Source: Diploptera punctata (taxonomy: Eukaryota; Arthropoda; Insecta; Blattodea; Blaberidae). Taken from it: DNA of 64,000 bases. The notes beneath the pieces are model-generated. The model ran no database searches, had not been told where the DNA came from, and saw only the letters and a program-made list of their open reading frames with translations. Where the stretch lies: positions 124,001 to 188,000 of the forward strand of contig JASPKZ010003420.1 in assembly GCA_030220185.1 (NCBI GenBank), read 5' to 3'. Positions 1 through 10,525 of this stretch are shown one piece after another (positions within the stretch are counted from its first letter, which is position 1; every line of letters starts with the position of its first letter). A program made the translations under genes and the position numbers.

Positions 1-299
1 CCTTTGGAGAGAAATGAATGTCACCACATCTGTTGTTAAGAGGATTGCAAATCAAACGCTTAAATGGTATGACCATGTACAAAGAATGGAAAATGAAAGA
101 TGACCAAAAAATATATACCAGTGGTCACCCCCTGGAAGAAATAAACGTGGCAGACCAAGATGGAAATGGAAAACCTACGTCAGAATTATAATGGATGGTA
201 GGAATTTGGAAGAGGGATATTGGAATTATAGAGATAAATGGAAACTAAGGACGGCAAACCTATAAGTGGGGGAAAGCCGAAGAATAAGAAGAAGAAAAT
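1..299 (+). pseudogene. RT-B retrotransposon 3' tail fragment
   Basis: The plus strand reads LKWYDHVQRMENER, a stop, then PKNIYQWSPPGRNKRGRPRWKW, ending at a TAA at 263-265. The pattern 'W..HV.RM ... P.GR...GRPR..W' is the C-terminal tail that follows the reverse transcriptase in RTE-like elements. It is cut by the window start and carries an in-frame stop, so it is dead. A GAA-rich tract at 276-299 fits the short-repeat tail of these elements. Confidence 0.75.
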
Positions 300-355
300 A
301 CCATCGCGCAAAAAATTATATACAATATAAGTTTGTGAAGTTCTTTATTCTAATC

Positions 356-731
356 TCGGATATTAAGAGAGTCCCGCGCCGTAGCCGAGCGGTTAAGGTA
401 GGAAGCCTTGGCGCAGAGCTACGGGACTTGCGCTGGTTCGAGTCTCCATGGGGGAAGAAATTTTCTCATGGTATTTCGGCCAGTATGGGACCGGTGCCCA
501 CCCAGCATCGTGAGGCAATTGGGTAGCTACAATAAGTAGCGGCTCCAGGTTGAGGAACCAGCTATAAGGCTGGGGGACTCGACATGCTAACCACATGTCA
601 CCCCTACACTGGCTGTTGATCATCTACCTCTGTGATTGACACATGTGGATGTGAAGGGCCAGCAGCCGGCTGGTAAAAGGGCAACCGCTGAAAAGTGGAA
701 AGACCCTCAATCGGACAATCGGATATTAAGA
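356..731 (+). mobile_element. SINE1 copy 1, tRNA-derived SINE with TSD
   Basis: The head is tRNA-like (Leu/Ser type): an A box near 382-392 (TAGCCGAGCGG) and a B box at 435-445 (GGTTCGAGTCT). The body runs to about 718 and ends in repeats of AATCGG. A 13-bp direct repeat TCGGATATTAAGA flanks it at 356-368 and 719-731, overlapping the tail. ORFs read across this element are chance frames. It would be transcribed by RNA polymerase III and moved by a partner LINE, which I cannot identify. Other copies: 8077-8428, 34421-34720 and a relic at 32862-33000. Confidence 0.88.
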
Positions 732-1460
732 ACCACGCTATCGCTCGGTTTTTAAACATATCTTCGCTTCTGTAAAAAAACTAACACTCCCAACGTCATA
801 TACTATTACAGCTATGGATATGAAAAGTTGGATGTTAATCATGAAACGAGATGCTTCTTTAATTTTGTGTATAATATGAAAATCTAATATTTGTTGTTAC
901 AGCGTGAAGCATCAAACTTTAAACCGCTTTATTCTCGTGTTAACATTAATAACAATAATACCGTCACCGAGCCGCTACCCTAAGCACATTACTCACAAGC
1001 TCAGATATTGCGGTTATTCCTGACAGGACTTATCCACGCCACGATGTACGGTCTAATCACCAGCAAATTATTACCTCTCCGAATAACATTAATTCTGATA
1101 ACAGAGATTTATCTTCTCAACGGCTTACAACGGAAAAATAGCCATCACACACCTATCACAGTCCGGTTAAACAGTGCATGTTTTCAACATGGGTTCTTGC
1201 CAAAGGATCATAAACTAGGAGCCTTCAGGTGATTACGGATGAAGAAGTAATTCTCTTCATGTGAGTTCTCAATGTGATGGTAACATTTTGAAGATGGATT
1301 TGTATCCCAAAAAAGATTATTGGTTTAGGTTGGGTTTAATTCTCGGTAGAGCCGGATTCTCTTCTCAGGGTCGGAAGTTGTTACACTGGTTTCGAAAACA
1401 CTTCAAAATTACAAAAATGTTTCTTGTTGAAATAATTGTAAATTTATTCACTTCTTAAGT
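732..1460. other. No recognisable feature
   Basis: AT-rich sequence with short ORFs only (74 codons at 1008-1232, 65 codons at 1261-1458). Neither shows a motif I recognise, and I see no repeat shared with the rest of the window. Confidence 0.4.
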
Positions 1461-1812
1461 TCCCAGCTGTGGTCTCGAGGTAGCGTGCTGCTTTGTCACG
1501 CAGCGGGCCTGGGTTCGATCCCCGGTCGGGGCAGTTTTTCTGGTGAGTTTTTATCGGGGTTTTTCCTCACCTCTAAGACATATGTCAGGAAAACTCTTAA
1601 GGCCCAAACGGTCCCCGAAATCATATGGCCATCATCATCATTCTTATCATTATCACTATCATCACCATCATCATCATCCTTCACCGGTGTGGAAAGCAAT
1701 GGGAAGCTACCACACCTACAATTTCCTAGTAAAGCTGCAAGCATAGCATGAAAATGGTATGATTCCAGTGAAGGACCTGCATTCGGGCAGAATTACTATG
1801 GATGGATATATT
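1461..1812 (+). mobile_element. SINE2 copy A, tRNA-derived SINE
   Basis: The head has an A-box-like TGGTCTCGAGG and a B box GGTTCGATCCC near 1512-1522. The body contains an internal (ATC/CAT)n microsatellite at about 1624-1680 and ends ACTATGGATGGATAT. It matches four other copies in the window (12528, 7048, and inverted at 42086 and 50633). I find no clear TSD. The 3' end abuts an RTE-A fragment. Confidence 0.85.
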
Positions 1813-2094
1813 AAGAACAGTTAAGTCTCGTAGACTGTGATGGGCAGGACATATTGCACGTATGGGGAATAAAAGACTTGCATGGAAGCTTCTTGCAGGG
1901 AAGCCAGAGGGAAAACGGCCAGTTGGTAGACCAAGAATGAGGTGGGAGAATAAAATTAACTATGATTTGAGGAAGGTAGATTGGAAAGCATTAGCTCCAG
2001 AATAGGGATGTATGCAGAGAGTATGTCCGCTTGCGGCCACCTACGGGTTTTTCGATTTAGTGGGCCCCCGTCGAGTCAAGTGAATAAGTAAGTA
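1813..2094 (+). pseudogene. RTE-A 3' fragment
   Basis: The plus strand encodes degraded pieces of the tail 'RTVKSRRL.WAG..ARMGN' and 'GKRPVGRPRMRWE', then the usual non-coding end with an insertion after CTACGGGTT, then a short GTAA tail. Several substitutions and frameshifts break it. It is 5'-truncated, as is usual for LINE copies. Confidence 0.8.
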
Positions 2095-2239
2095 TAGGCT
2101 CAAATTATTCAAATGCTTCTCGGGTGTTAAAATAAGGACCGATTTACAGTACAGCAAGAATTATTAAAAGGGGCCTTGCTCACTTCCTTTTATCAACAAC
2201 AGTGGGGCGTTTTGATATGGTTATTCTAGAAAAGTATCT

Positions 2240-2900
2240 AATATATAAAAATGAATGTTTGTTTGTTCGTACTTTATGCGCGGCCATACCGTTTATCCGA
2301 ATTGTGATAGGGCTTTTTAAAAAATGTTCAGGAGATTCCCGGGATGAACATAGAGTTGTGATACTCTACTCGACACCTTTAAAAATCGTCCTTTCTAGTG
2401 GAAAACGTGAAAAGGTAGCTTTTTGGACGCTTAAATGTCTTATACTGCCTAAACTATAACAAATACATAAAATGTATGTACACAGAATTGAATATCTCAA
2501 AAAGATCTACAAAAACGTCCGCGACAGCATATGTTTACCTCTTACGGATAACTCACAATAACCATTTTTGTCTTTCATTGATGCCAAGAAGATCGAAACA
2601 AGTACGTAGATTCCTGTCCAAGAATAGCAGCACATGGACGGTTATTCGTTTGCTGATAACTCACAATAACGAATTTTGCCTTTTAGCTCATTTATGCCAA
2701 AAAGATCGAGATAAGTAGATTACCGGGCAACATCCGGTAAACAGCACGGGGTATCTAAAAATAATTACGGTATACATTTCTCCTCTCACTTATTTAACTA
2801 AACATAAAACACATTAATTTTCATATTTCAGCTCATTTATGTCAAGGAGATCGGGATAAGTAGATTCCCGGGCAACGCCAGGAATCACCACATTAATTAA
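2240..2900 (+). repeat. Unassigned repeat with internal diverged units and GC hairpins
   Basis: Three imperfect units recur near 2580, 2695 and 2845, each with 'GCCAA.AAGATCG..A.AAGTA..TAGATT' followed by a GC-rich CCGGGCAAC..CCGG hairpin in two of them. Two units share the upstream phrase TAACTCACAATAAC. Hairpins of this kind occur near Helitron 3' ends, but I see no terminal CTRR or 5' TC, so the class is open. The 85-codon ORF at 2202-2459 has no recognisable domain. Confidence 0.4.
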
Positions 2901-4180
2901 TAAAAGGACATTAATTTGCATTTATTCAGGCCGGGCTAGTTCAATTATAAAATGAAAATAATCTTACAGTTTTATGGGGGGGTGGTAGCATTTAAGTTGA
3001 ACCTATCTAACTCCTTCGCCAATTGTCGATAAGTGGAATTCTTAAGGCTGAATCCTTGAGAAAATGGATGAAAAGAAGTTACAGGGACTACCATTGCCCT
3101 TAACAGTTTACATAGCGGAAGTTCGGGTCGTAATGCTAATTCTTCTGTGCGGGCCGAACCCCTGTTAATATCTTCTTAACTTGGATGCTTGCCCCTCGAA
3201 CAGAAAATAGTTTTACTACTTCCCTCCTCATCAACGTTGACGGAATTTAAGGCCAGTTTCGTTTATTAATTTATGCGAAGAAGGGTTTAGTTGTGATATT
3301 TATCTGAAATGAACCACTTTAAAAGTTTTCACAGCTAAGAATCAATTTTTAATTTCCTGCTATTGGATATTACAAATGTCATGCAAAAACTCCTAAATAT
3401 ATTTAAGTTATACCTTCATGTAGATGATGTTTTTAATATACTGACGGATTTGGGTTGATATAATGTGAATTGGTAGCTTGTATAAAATAATTAACCTAAA
3501 CAAAGGAATGCGGTTAATGTGGACCCTCCACGAGGACCTGGGTCCACTTTCTACGAATACGTATATTTTATCAATGAGGATGCTATCTGTAAAAAAACAT
3601 TCACTTAATTAATTGTATTAATTAACCTCCTGTAATTCTACTAAACCGAAAAAAAAGGGTCGTTTTCGCCCGTCGAATTGCACATCTGAATGTCTAGACG
3701 CAACAATAATTTTTCAATACATTAAATAACATATCAACTTTTTTTTATTATGATCTAGTCATTAAAATATTTCAGCCATTAATCTGTGCCCCGTTGGGAC
3801 AAAATAATAGAGTAAATAAACTTGAAATATATATACTAAAAGCTAATGATGAACTCTGAGGTCCCATCTTTCACTCCGAATATGGAGGTTAAACCGGTGG
3901 ACCTTTTTTCTAATGTAAAAAAGTGTATAAATTCCATGAAGATGTTTCCATAGTTGAATAAAAGTAACAATGTTTCATTTCATAGCTTTAAATTCACCCT
4001 AATGGTAATCACCTTGTATTTAATCAAAAGTTGAATCATCTGAATTAAAACGAAAAAAAAAATACATTTTAATAAACAGCGTCGTCCCAAATTACCCGAA
4101 TGTTTCCCTATATTGGAAATTTTTAAAACAAAGCTAAATATATTTGCTCCTAACGCGCGACTTCTATCATTACCGCAGTG
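2901..4180. other. No recognisable feature
   Basis: AT-rich intergenic-looking sequence with no ORF of note. Inspection showed no repeat shared with the rest of the window. Confidence 0.4.
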
Positions 4181-4181
4181 C

Positions 4182-4325
4182 TAAGGTATATATATTAATT
4201 GGTGTTTCTCGTATAATTTATCATATATATACTATTATTATAATAATTATTATCATTATTATTATTATCATAATTATATTATTATTATTATTATTATTAT
4301 TATCGACTTCGTCATTACCCAGTGT

Positions 4326-4362
<37 letters not shown>

Positions 4363-4500
4363 ATTGGTGTTTCTCGTATAATGTGTCATATTTGTACTAT
4401 TATTATAATTATTATTATCATTATTATTATATTATTATTATCATTTTTATTATATTATTATTATTATTATTATTATTATTATCGTAAATATTATTGTTAT
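4182..4500. repeat. Duplicated ATT/AT microsatellite block
   Basis: Two diverged copies of a unit beginning AAGGTATATATAT and containing TTGGTGTTTCTCGTATAAT lie near 4182 and 4325. Each runs into an (ATT)n tract, and the second opens with a long (TA)n. The 138-codon ORF across it (4144-4560) is a run of Ile, Leu and Tyr codons made by the microsatellite and is not a gene. Confidence 0.75.
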
Positions 4501-4586
4501 CATCGTATAAAATGTTGTTTGTACAATACATTTACATTGCTACATTTATTGTATCTTTAACTGTTTATAATTAGTATAGTGTATAT

Positions 4587-4951
4587 CTATTTCTATCTAT
4601 CGTCGGGTTTTTACAGCTGCTGCCGTCTTCCCATGCCAAACCTCCAAAGCCTACGGTCTTGGGCATCTTCAATGCTTAGTCCTCTAGCTTGCATTATTGT
4701 CTTCATGTTTTCGTTCCATGTTAACCTTGGTCTCCCTCTTTTCTTCTTTCTGTTCTGAAGCCATTCATATAGTTGCTTCGGCCATCGCTCATCTTTCATT
4801 CTTAAGACATGCCCTAACCACTTTAATTCCTTCTCCTCAATTCTTTCAATTATGCTTTCTTCTGCTTCCATTATGTTTCTAATTTCCATATTTGTGACAT
4901 GTTCTAATCTAGACTTTCTGGCACTTCTTCGTAAATAATCCATTTCTAGAG
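4587..4951 (-). mobile_element. RT-B short element, copy 1 (110-codon ORF)
   Basis: The minus-strand ORF 4943-4611 starts MDYLRRSARKSRLEHV and includes EEKELKWLGHVLRMKDERWP and KKRGRPRLTW, the C-terminal tail of an RTE-like polyprotein. The element begins at GCTCTAGAAATGG and ends in an ATAG-rich tail at the left edge. A second copy at 29005-29366 has the same 5' end and the same ORF with only four differing residues. An imperfect ATTAGTAT repeat flanks this copy (4570-4577, 4954-4961). The catalytic RT core is absent. Confidence 0.8.
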
Positions 4952-5740
4952 CTATTAGTATTTATATTATTTTTGGTCTGGACATCTTACCTCAATATTA
5001 ATTTTTTTTTTTTTTTTTTTTTTTATAACATGTTTCAAAACAATTCTCTGTTTTATCTTCAGCTTTCCCAGACTGGTTTTATTTATGTTGCATTATGTTG
5101 CACCACCTGGATGTCGATGTCAGCTCCATCCTGTGGTTGGCCAAAGAACCTCCAAACAAGGTCACCCTCCATCGGAATATCAAAATTCATAACTCTGTTT
5201 CTGTTCTTCTGAATATAAATTTTTTCCCAAATAGTCAGCTCTTTTGTATTTTCTAACTGTTTTAATAATTTAGTGTCTGAATTTATATTATGTTTTTCAG
5301 ACCAAACATGAGCAGCAACTGCAGATTTTTCAATTTCTCCATTTTTAATATTTCTTATGTGTTCTTTGGTTCTAATTTTTAGGTTTCTTTTTGTTTTTCC
5401 TATATATATCTTTTCACAACCCATGCATTCAATTTGATATATTCCTGACTTTTTATTTTTATCAGTTTTTTCATTTTTGTTGGTTTTTATTAGTTTATTT
5501 AAACTGTAGTTATTTTTTGGTGCTAATTTAATATTAAACTTCTCAAATATATTTTGAAATTTATTATGTACCCAGGGGTGATATGTGAAAGCTGAAGATA
5601 AAACAGAGAATTGTTTTGAAACATGTTATAAAAAAAAAAAAAAAAAAAATTAATATTGAGGTAAGATGTCCAGACCAAAAATAATATAATTAAAATAACC
5701 TCAAAATATAACTTCCTAAAATTAAATACTATTAGTATTT
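4952..5740 (-). mobile_element. Penelope-like element fragment with inverted arms and 12-bp TSD
   Basis: A direct repeat CTATTAGTATTT at 4952-4963 and 5729-5740 bounds the insertion. Inside, arms at 4962-5067 and 5587-5689 are near-perfect inverted copies of each other, each including a homopolymer (23 T on the left, 20 A on the right). Between them the minus strand encodes a GIY-YIG endonuclease. Penelope-like elements are known for C-terminal GIY-YIG domains and for terminal repeats in direct or inverted order. No RT core is present, so it is a truncated copy. It landed beside the 5' end of the RT-B short element. Confidence 0.82.
5083..5578 (-). pseudogene. GIY-YIG endonuclease domain of a Penelope-like element
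   Basis: The minus-strand frame is open from about 5578 (AFTYHPWVHNKF) down to a stop just left of 5083. The key segment is GIYQIECMGCEKIYIGKTKR followed by NLKIRTKEH, which gives the GIY and YIG motifs, the conserved Arg after YIG and the downstream 'R..EH'. A C-terminal stretch ELTIWEKIYIQ supplies a glutamate like the catalytic Glu of the family. The ATG at 5424 sits inside the domain, so it is not the true start; the frame continues upstream into the inverted arm. This piece lacks the reverse transcriptase. Confidence 0.82.
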
Positions 5741-6221
5741 TTCTGTCCGGCTTTGATTGATTTGGTCTTTTAGCATTTTACTTTTTTTTCTAATGTGTGG
5801 GGAGCTGGCCCACAGCATAAACCCCCAACCTGGAGGACCAGGACAATTTCTGTCTGGGTTTTCCTCCCATAGCCTTTGAAGATCCCTCTTCACCGCAAGG
5901 CAGCGTTTCTCTATTTCCCTTAGAGATAGGGTTGCCTCTTCCGCCAGATCCGCCGTGATGAAGGACTCCTTCTGCGCCGACTCTGCCGTTGAGGTCTTCA
6001 CCGTAACCCTGGCTTACAGAGTACTATCAGTCGGAGCCAACTGAACCCTGGTTTTTTAACGAGGTTGTTACTCCTCCCCTTCTTCCTTTCTCATCCGGGC
6101 TTGGGACTGGCCATGGCGGAGTTGTGTATATCTATATTTGTCAAATATTTATTTGTATTTGTGCTGGTTGAGTGGGAGAGAAGGCCTTATGGTCTTAGCT
6201 CTGCCAGAATAAATAAAAAAA

Positions 6222-6254
<33 letters not shown>
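5741..6254 (+). mobile_element. LINE 3' end (family D) with (ATT)n tail
   Basis: The segment ends GGTTGAGTGGGAGAGAAGGCC, CTCTGCCAGAATAAATAAA and then (ATT)n at 6222-6254. The same end (GGTTGAGTGG...CTCTGCCAG...(ATT)n) closes the LINE copy at 15650-16099, whose upstream part encodes an RT C-terminus. Here the 5' part is a GC-richer stretch; the 89-codon minus-strand ORF in it has no motif I know. I read the unit as a 5'-truncated LINE 3' UTR; the left boundary is uncertain. Confidence 0.6.
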
Positions 6255-6259
<5 letters not shown>

Positions 6260-6930
6260 ATGAATTTCTTTAAAGTTACCCCCGACTCCATTAATCATAT
6301 TTTTAGTAATTTATCACTTGATATCGTGACAAAAACCAATTGGGTAATTACCCTAATCAGCTTGGAAGTGGGGGTGGGAGCCATGATAGTGTTTTTGTGC
6401 AGCGAGCACTAGTTTCAGTAAATACGAATGCACATGTTAACATTTGTAGCAAGAACTACCGTGTCATTAGCGTGTAAACATGTTTAAAACACTTTAGAGT
6501 CCATATTTTTTATTTTAAAATCTTTCCCATGTTCACTGAGCAGATAAATAATTTTAACAGCACGTTCTATATAAAGCACGCTATACGCTTCATAATTATG
6601 TTAGCCCACACATGTCCCATTCGTTCAAAAGTGCTACTTTTTTACACATAAACACAATTTTTAACACTACGATAAGCAATTACCACCTTCATTATGTAAA
6701 ACTTCACTGCATTCATTTATAACATTAGGCTTATATAGCGAAAAATATTATATCAACCGAATACGCTACTGACAGTGGTCCAATCTGCTCTATAATGAGG
6801 GCACGGTAATGACACCCGTATTCAGTAGATACCCTATATGATAATAAGCGAATGCGGAATAGTTGCGCTAAAAATTGTAACATAATTTTTGCCACAGCAG
6901 CCACAGGAAATTTGTCTAAATCTACATCAA
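6255..6930. other. No recognisable feature
   Basis: AT-rich sequence without long ORFs or repeats I can match in this window. Confidence 0.4.
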
Positions 6931-6931
6931 C

Positions 6932-6988
<57 letters not shown>

Positions 6989-7013
6989 TATTAGGGGCCT
7001 ATTATTATTATTA

Positions 7014-7047
<34 letters not shown>
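6932..7047. repeat. (ATT)n and (TA)n microsatellites
   Basis: An (ATT)n run at about 6932-6986 is followed by a short spacer and (TA)n at about 7013-7047. Long Ile/Leu/Tyr ORFs through it are artefacts. Confidence 0.9.
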
Positions 7048-7050
<3 letters not shown>

Positions 7051-7385
7051 CACCGCTGTGGTCTCGAGGTAGCGTGCTGCCTTGTGACGCAGCGGGCCCG
7101 GGTTTGAACCCCGGTCGGGGCAGTTTTTCTGGGTGAGGTTTTTATCGGGGTTTTTTCTCACCTGTAAGACAAATGTCAGGAAGATTTTAAGGCCCAAACG
7201 GTCCCCGAAATCATATGGTCATCATCTTCATCATCATCATCCTTATCATTATCACCATCATCCTTCACCGGTGTGGAAAGCAACGGGAAGCTACCACACC
7301 TACACAATTCCCTAGTAAAGCTGCAAGCACAGCATGAAAATGCTATGATTGCAAGTGAAGGACCTGCCTTCGGGTTACTATGGAT

Positions 7386-7388
<3 letters not shown>
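7048..7388 (+). mobile_element. SINE2 copy B inserted in a TA tract
   Basis: Same structure as the other SINE2 copies: head TCCACCGCTGTGGTCTCGAGG, a B box with GGTTTGAACCC near 7102-7112, an internal ATC-rich tract at about 7218-7262, and end ACTATGGATGGATAT. (TA)n lies on both sides (7013-7047 and about 7387-7421), so the TSD is probably hidden in the dinucleotide repeat. Confidence 0.87.
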
Positions 7389-7421
<33 letters not shown>

Positions 7422-7424
<3 letters not shown>

Positions 7425-7575
7425 TCGTGTCACGTTGTTTGTCCGCGATGGAATCTCAAACTACTGAACTGATTTTAATAAAATTTTGCACATTGTGTGC
7501 AGTTTGATCCAATTTGAGACTTAGGGTAGTTTATAACTAAATTTATAGTCGCATTATTTTTTATTGCGTGGTAAC
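7422..7575. repeat. Possible end of a dispersed repeat
   Basis: The sequence AACTTCGTGTCACGTTGTTTG and what follows looks like a repeat type seen next to TA tracts in insect genomes, from memory. There is no second copy in this window, so support is weak. Confidence 0.25.
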
Positions 7576-7577
7576 GG

Positions 7578-8076
7578 TCGCACAGTTCACACACACACAG
7601 TTGTTCCCGGGATCGTGGAAACACTTGGTCTTGCATATCCTTGCACTGCTATTGAGTTTACCAGGTGTCGGAGTTCTTGATTGGTGTTGGTCCAGGATCT
7701 GTTTGTCATGGCTTCTGTTGTATAAAAGTCCAGCCATATCTCTTGTCTCTTCTTCTTCCTTTCCTGAAGTAGTTTATTTGAGCTGTCTGTGGATGGTAGC
7801 CTCATACGCAGTTCTTCTGTGAAGAAGGGTTCCTTGGCGAGTTCATATGCTAGCCTCGACTTTGTGTGTGTTGAGACACCTGGGGCGGCTTTCAAGAATC
7901 GTGATTTGACAGCTTACAAAGTTATGAGTTCTCTTAGACTCAGCTTCTCCCAAATGAGGTCTATTCCATAGGTTGCAATGGGAACTATTTTTGCGTTGAA
8001 CAAGGCCTTCGCCGTTCTTAGTGACAGTCTGGATATTGTGTATTGAATCTATGAAACGTGGTGGTCTCTTACAATT
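7578..8076 (-). pseudogene. LINE reverse transcriptase C-terminal fragment
   Basis: The minus strand reads LSLRTAKALFNAKIVPIATY then GIDLIWEKLSLRELITL, a stop, AVKSRFLKAAPGVSTHTKSR and, later, RQEIWLDFYTTEAM and NQELRHLV. Order and motifs fit the post-catalytic region of a non-LTR retrotransposon distinct from RTE-A (family memory, not a search). One in-frame stop follows ELITL. The frame seems to resume beyond SINE1 (8429-8480) once the SINE1 and its TSD are set aside, so SINE1 probably landed inside this LINE. Confidence 0.65.
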
Positions 8077-8439
8077 CCGATTCCGATTGAGGGTCTTTCC
8101 ACTTTTCAGCGGTTGCCCTTTTACCAGCCGGCTGCTGGCCCTTCACATCCACATGTGTCAATCACAGAGGTAGATGATCAACAGCCAGTGTATGGGGTGA
8201 CATGTACTTAGCATGTCGAGTCCCCCAGCCGTTATAGCTGGTTCCTCAACCTGGAGCCGCTACTTATTGTAGCTACCCAATTGCCTCACGATGCTGGGTG
8301 GGCACCGGTCCCATACTGGCCGAAATACCATGAGAAAATTTCTTCCCCCATGGAGACTCGAACCAGCGCAAGTCCCGTAGCTCTGCGCCAAGGCTTCCTA
8401 CCTTAACCGCTCGGCTACGGCGCGGGACCTCTTACAATT
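8066..8439 (-). mobile_element. SINE1 copy 2 with 11-bp TSD
   Basis: Full-length inverted copy of SINE1: tail CCGATTCCGATTGAGGG at about 8077, tRNA-like head ending GGCGCGGGAC at 8428. An exact direct repeat CTCTTACAATT lies at 8066-8076 and 8429-8439. It is collinear with copy 1 apart from scattered substitutions. It interrupts a minus-strand LINE fragment. Confidence 0.93.
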
Positions 8440-8482
8440 AAGATAGGAAAATTAGCTAAAGTATTTAATAATTGGACCAGAT

Positions 8483-8755
8483 AAAATAAGAACAGTTAAG
8501 TCTCGTAGACTGCGTTGGGCAGGACATGTGGTACGAATTGGGGATGAAGTCTTCTTGTAGGAAAAACAGAGGGAAAAAGCCAAGTTGGTAGACGAAGAAT
8601 CAAGTGGGGGATTAACATTAACCATGATTTGAGGGAAGTAGATTATACAGTGAATGATTGGAAATCATTGTTCAGGAGAGGGATGTATGGAGAGCTCATG
8701 TCCGCGCGGCCATGAACCTATGGGTTCGATAGTACAAGTGAATGAGTAAGTATTA
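8483..8755 (+). pseudogene. RTE-A 3' fragment
   Basis: Opens with AAGAACAGTTAAGTCTCGTAG (RTVKSRRLRWAGHV), has a deletion in the ERRAWKLL region, and ends GTTCGATAGTACAAGTGAATGAGTAAG. It is frameshifted, 5'-truncated and non-functional. Confidence 0.85.
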
Positions 8756-8875
8756 TTAATATTATTATTTTATTACAATTTTAGCAATGCTTTATTATGA
8801 ATCAAATTCTTCAATAAGAATGGCGATCATACAATTGGTATCGTGACTTGAAATGGCAACGATATTAATATATGT

Positions 8876-9449
8876 TTACTTACTTACTCACTGGCACAAT
8901 TGACCCGCAGGTTCATGGCCGCGCGGACATAAGCTCTCCATACATCCCTATCCTGAGCTAATGCTCTCCAATCATTCCCTGTATGATCTACTTCCCTCAA
9001 ATCATAGTTAATGTTATTCTCCCACCTCATTCTTGGTCTACCAACTGGCCGTTTTCCCTCTGGCTTTCCTACAAAAACTTCCATGTGCGTCTTTCATTCC
9101 CCATACGTGCAACATGTCCTGCCCATCGCAGTCTACGAGACTTAACTGTTCTTATTATATCTGACTTCCTATAAAGACCATGCAGTTCATTGTTATGTAG
9201 TCTTCTCCATTCACCTGTCTGTTCATCTCTCTTTGGTCCAAAAAATGTTCCTAAGTACTTCATTCTCAAATACTCGTAATCTCCTTTCCCCCCTTAAAGT
9301 AAGAGTCCATGTTTCGCAGCCATATAATATAACTGGTAGAATAACAGTTTTATATATTTTCAGTTTAATGTTTTTTTAAAGGAGTTGGGACATCAAGGGT
9401 CTCTGCAATTCATAATAGCACGCATTTCCAGAGTTGAGCCTATGTTAAT
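8876..9449 (-). pseudogene. RTE-A 5'-truncated copy
   Basis: The minus strand begins with a (GTAA)n-type tail at the left edge (TTACTTACTTACTCACTGGCA) and extends back through the GRPRMRWENNINYDL, ARMGNERR and FGPKRDEQTGEWRRL regions to the 'RLNSGNACYYALQRLL' zone near 9440. At least one frameshift splits the frame near 9070. Part of the EERRLRVFENKV segment is altered. Any TSD is weak (TTAATAT on both sides). Confidence 0.85.
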
Positions 9450-9842
9450 ATCCGGTTACGTGGCTAAACCAGTCGTTGCCTTTCTGTATTGTCAAGTTTC
9501 CAAAATTCTATTGATTTTCTCTATTTTTCTTTCTATCTCTCCTCCTTCCTTTATTTTCCTTAATTTAACGTCTCCTTTTGTATATACTTTCATATTGTCT
9601 GCGTGTCCCATGTCTTAGACATTACAGGAACACGAGCTCTCTGGAGAGGATTCATCAAAACTAGAAAAATTACACACTTCATTAACGTGGAGGGTCTTCC
9701 TGGATGAGTGACCAGCTCAATGCCAAGGCCACCTTCGATGCATAACGAACATTTAATACAAGACACCCTAATAACTCACACTAAATAAGACAAATATGAT
9801 GGTCAAATGGCGTTCCGGCTCTATTAGGACATTAAGTTTTCC
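9450..9842. other. No recognisable feature
   Basis: Short ORF of 77 codons at 9385-9618 overlaps the end of the RTE-A copy and has no motif. Nothing else is visible. Confidence 0.35.
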
Positions 9843-9945
9843 GATATTTTATTTTATTTTATTTTAAGTTATCAAAAATTTGATAAATAAACCCAAATGC
9901 AAGAAAATTTTCCTGACCGGGGAAACGAACCTGGGCCCAAGAAAA
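9843..9945 (-). repeat. Possible tRNA-derived SINE relic
   Basis: Read on the minus strand, a GGGCCCAGGTTCGTTTCC segment resembles a B box, and the element ends in an (AAAAT)n tract (plus-strand ATTTTATTTTATTTTATTTT near 9847-9866). No A box is left. Weak evidence. Confidence 0.35.
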
Positions 9946-9950
9946 TGTGA

Positions 9951-10493
9951 TCGTTTTTACACGCTTTATATTAGCTTGACCTGTATCTATCTACCTATGT
10001 AACGGAATCTTTCAACGCGATTTTCACCCACTTAAAATCATCGGATCTACTTGAAACTTTGTTTACTTGTAGAGGACCCGTGACAATACAATAATTTCAT
10101 ATTTATTTTCTAAAATCCTGGCCATAATCATCAGAAAATCAAAAAAAGTGTTTTTGTATAAATGTAACGGAATCTTTCAACGCGATTTTCACCCACTTAC
10201 AAACATTGGATCGACTTGAAACTTTGTATACTTGTAGAGGACCCGTGACAATACAATAATTTCATATCTATTTTCTAAAATCCTGGCCATAATCAATAGA
10301 AAATAAAAAAAACGTGTTTTTGTATCAATGTAACGGAATCTTTCAACGCGATTTTCACCCACTTAGAAACATTGGATCGACTTGAGACTTTGTATACGAG
10401 TAGAGATCCCGTGACAATACAATAATTTCATATTTTGTTTCTAAAATCCTGGCCAGAATCATCCGAAAATCAAAAAAATGAAAACTGGAATAA
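9951..10493 (+). repeat. Element Y copy 1: three 165-bp tandem units
   Basis: Begins TTTTTACACGCTTTATATTAG and then holds three units starting TGTAACGGAATCTTTCAACGC at 9998, 10163 and 10329 (periods 165 and 166). The units share CACCCACTT, GACTTGAAACTTTGT and ACAATACAATAATTTCAT. Copy 2 at 30596-30928 has one such unit followed by its inverted counterpart, so here the right inverted arm is missing and the left arm is amplified. No coding potential. Confidence 0.85.
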
Positions 10494-10525
10494 TAGGTTG
10501 CGGACTTGTCGAGTTTTTAGTCAAT

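Noticed and set aside
266..526. 86-codon ORF MGESRRIRRRKYHRAKNY..
   Set aside because: Runs from an RT-B tail into SINE1; an artefact of element junctions.
2695..2900. Helitron 3' end based on CCGGGCAAC..CCGG hairpins
   Set aside because: No terminal CTRR or AT target site seen; kept only as an unassigned repeat.
4144..4560. 138-codon plus-strand ORF rich in Ile, Leu and Tyr
   Set aside because: Produced by (ATT)n and (TA)n microsatellites; no other coding signal.
5732..6001. 89-codon minus-strand ORF MKTSTAESAQKES.. as a gene
   Set aside because: No motif, lies in the 5' part of a LINE 3' end, and has no support from a second copy. Cannot be excluded, but not supported.
8876..9452. TSD TTAATAT for the RTE-A copy
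   Set aside because: Only 7 bp in AT-rich sequence and not aligned exactly with the element ends.
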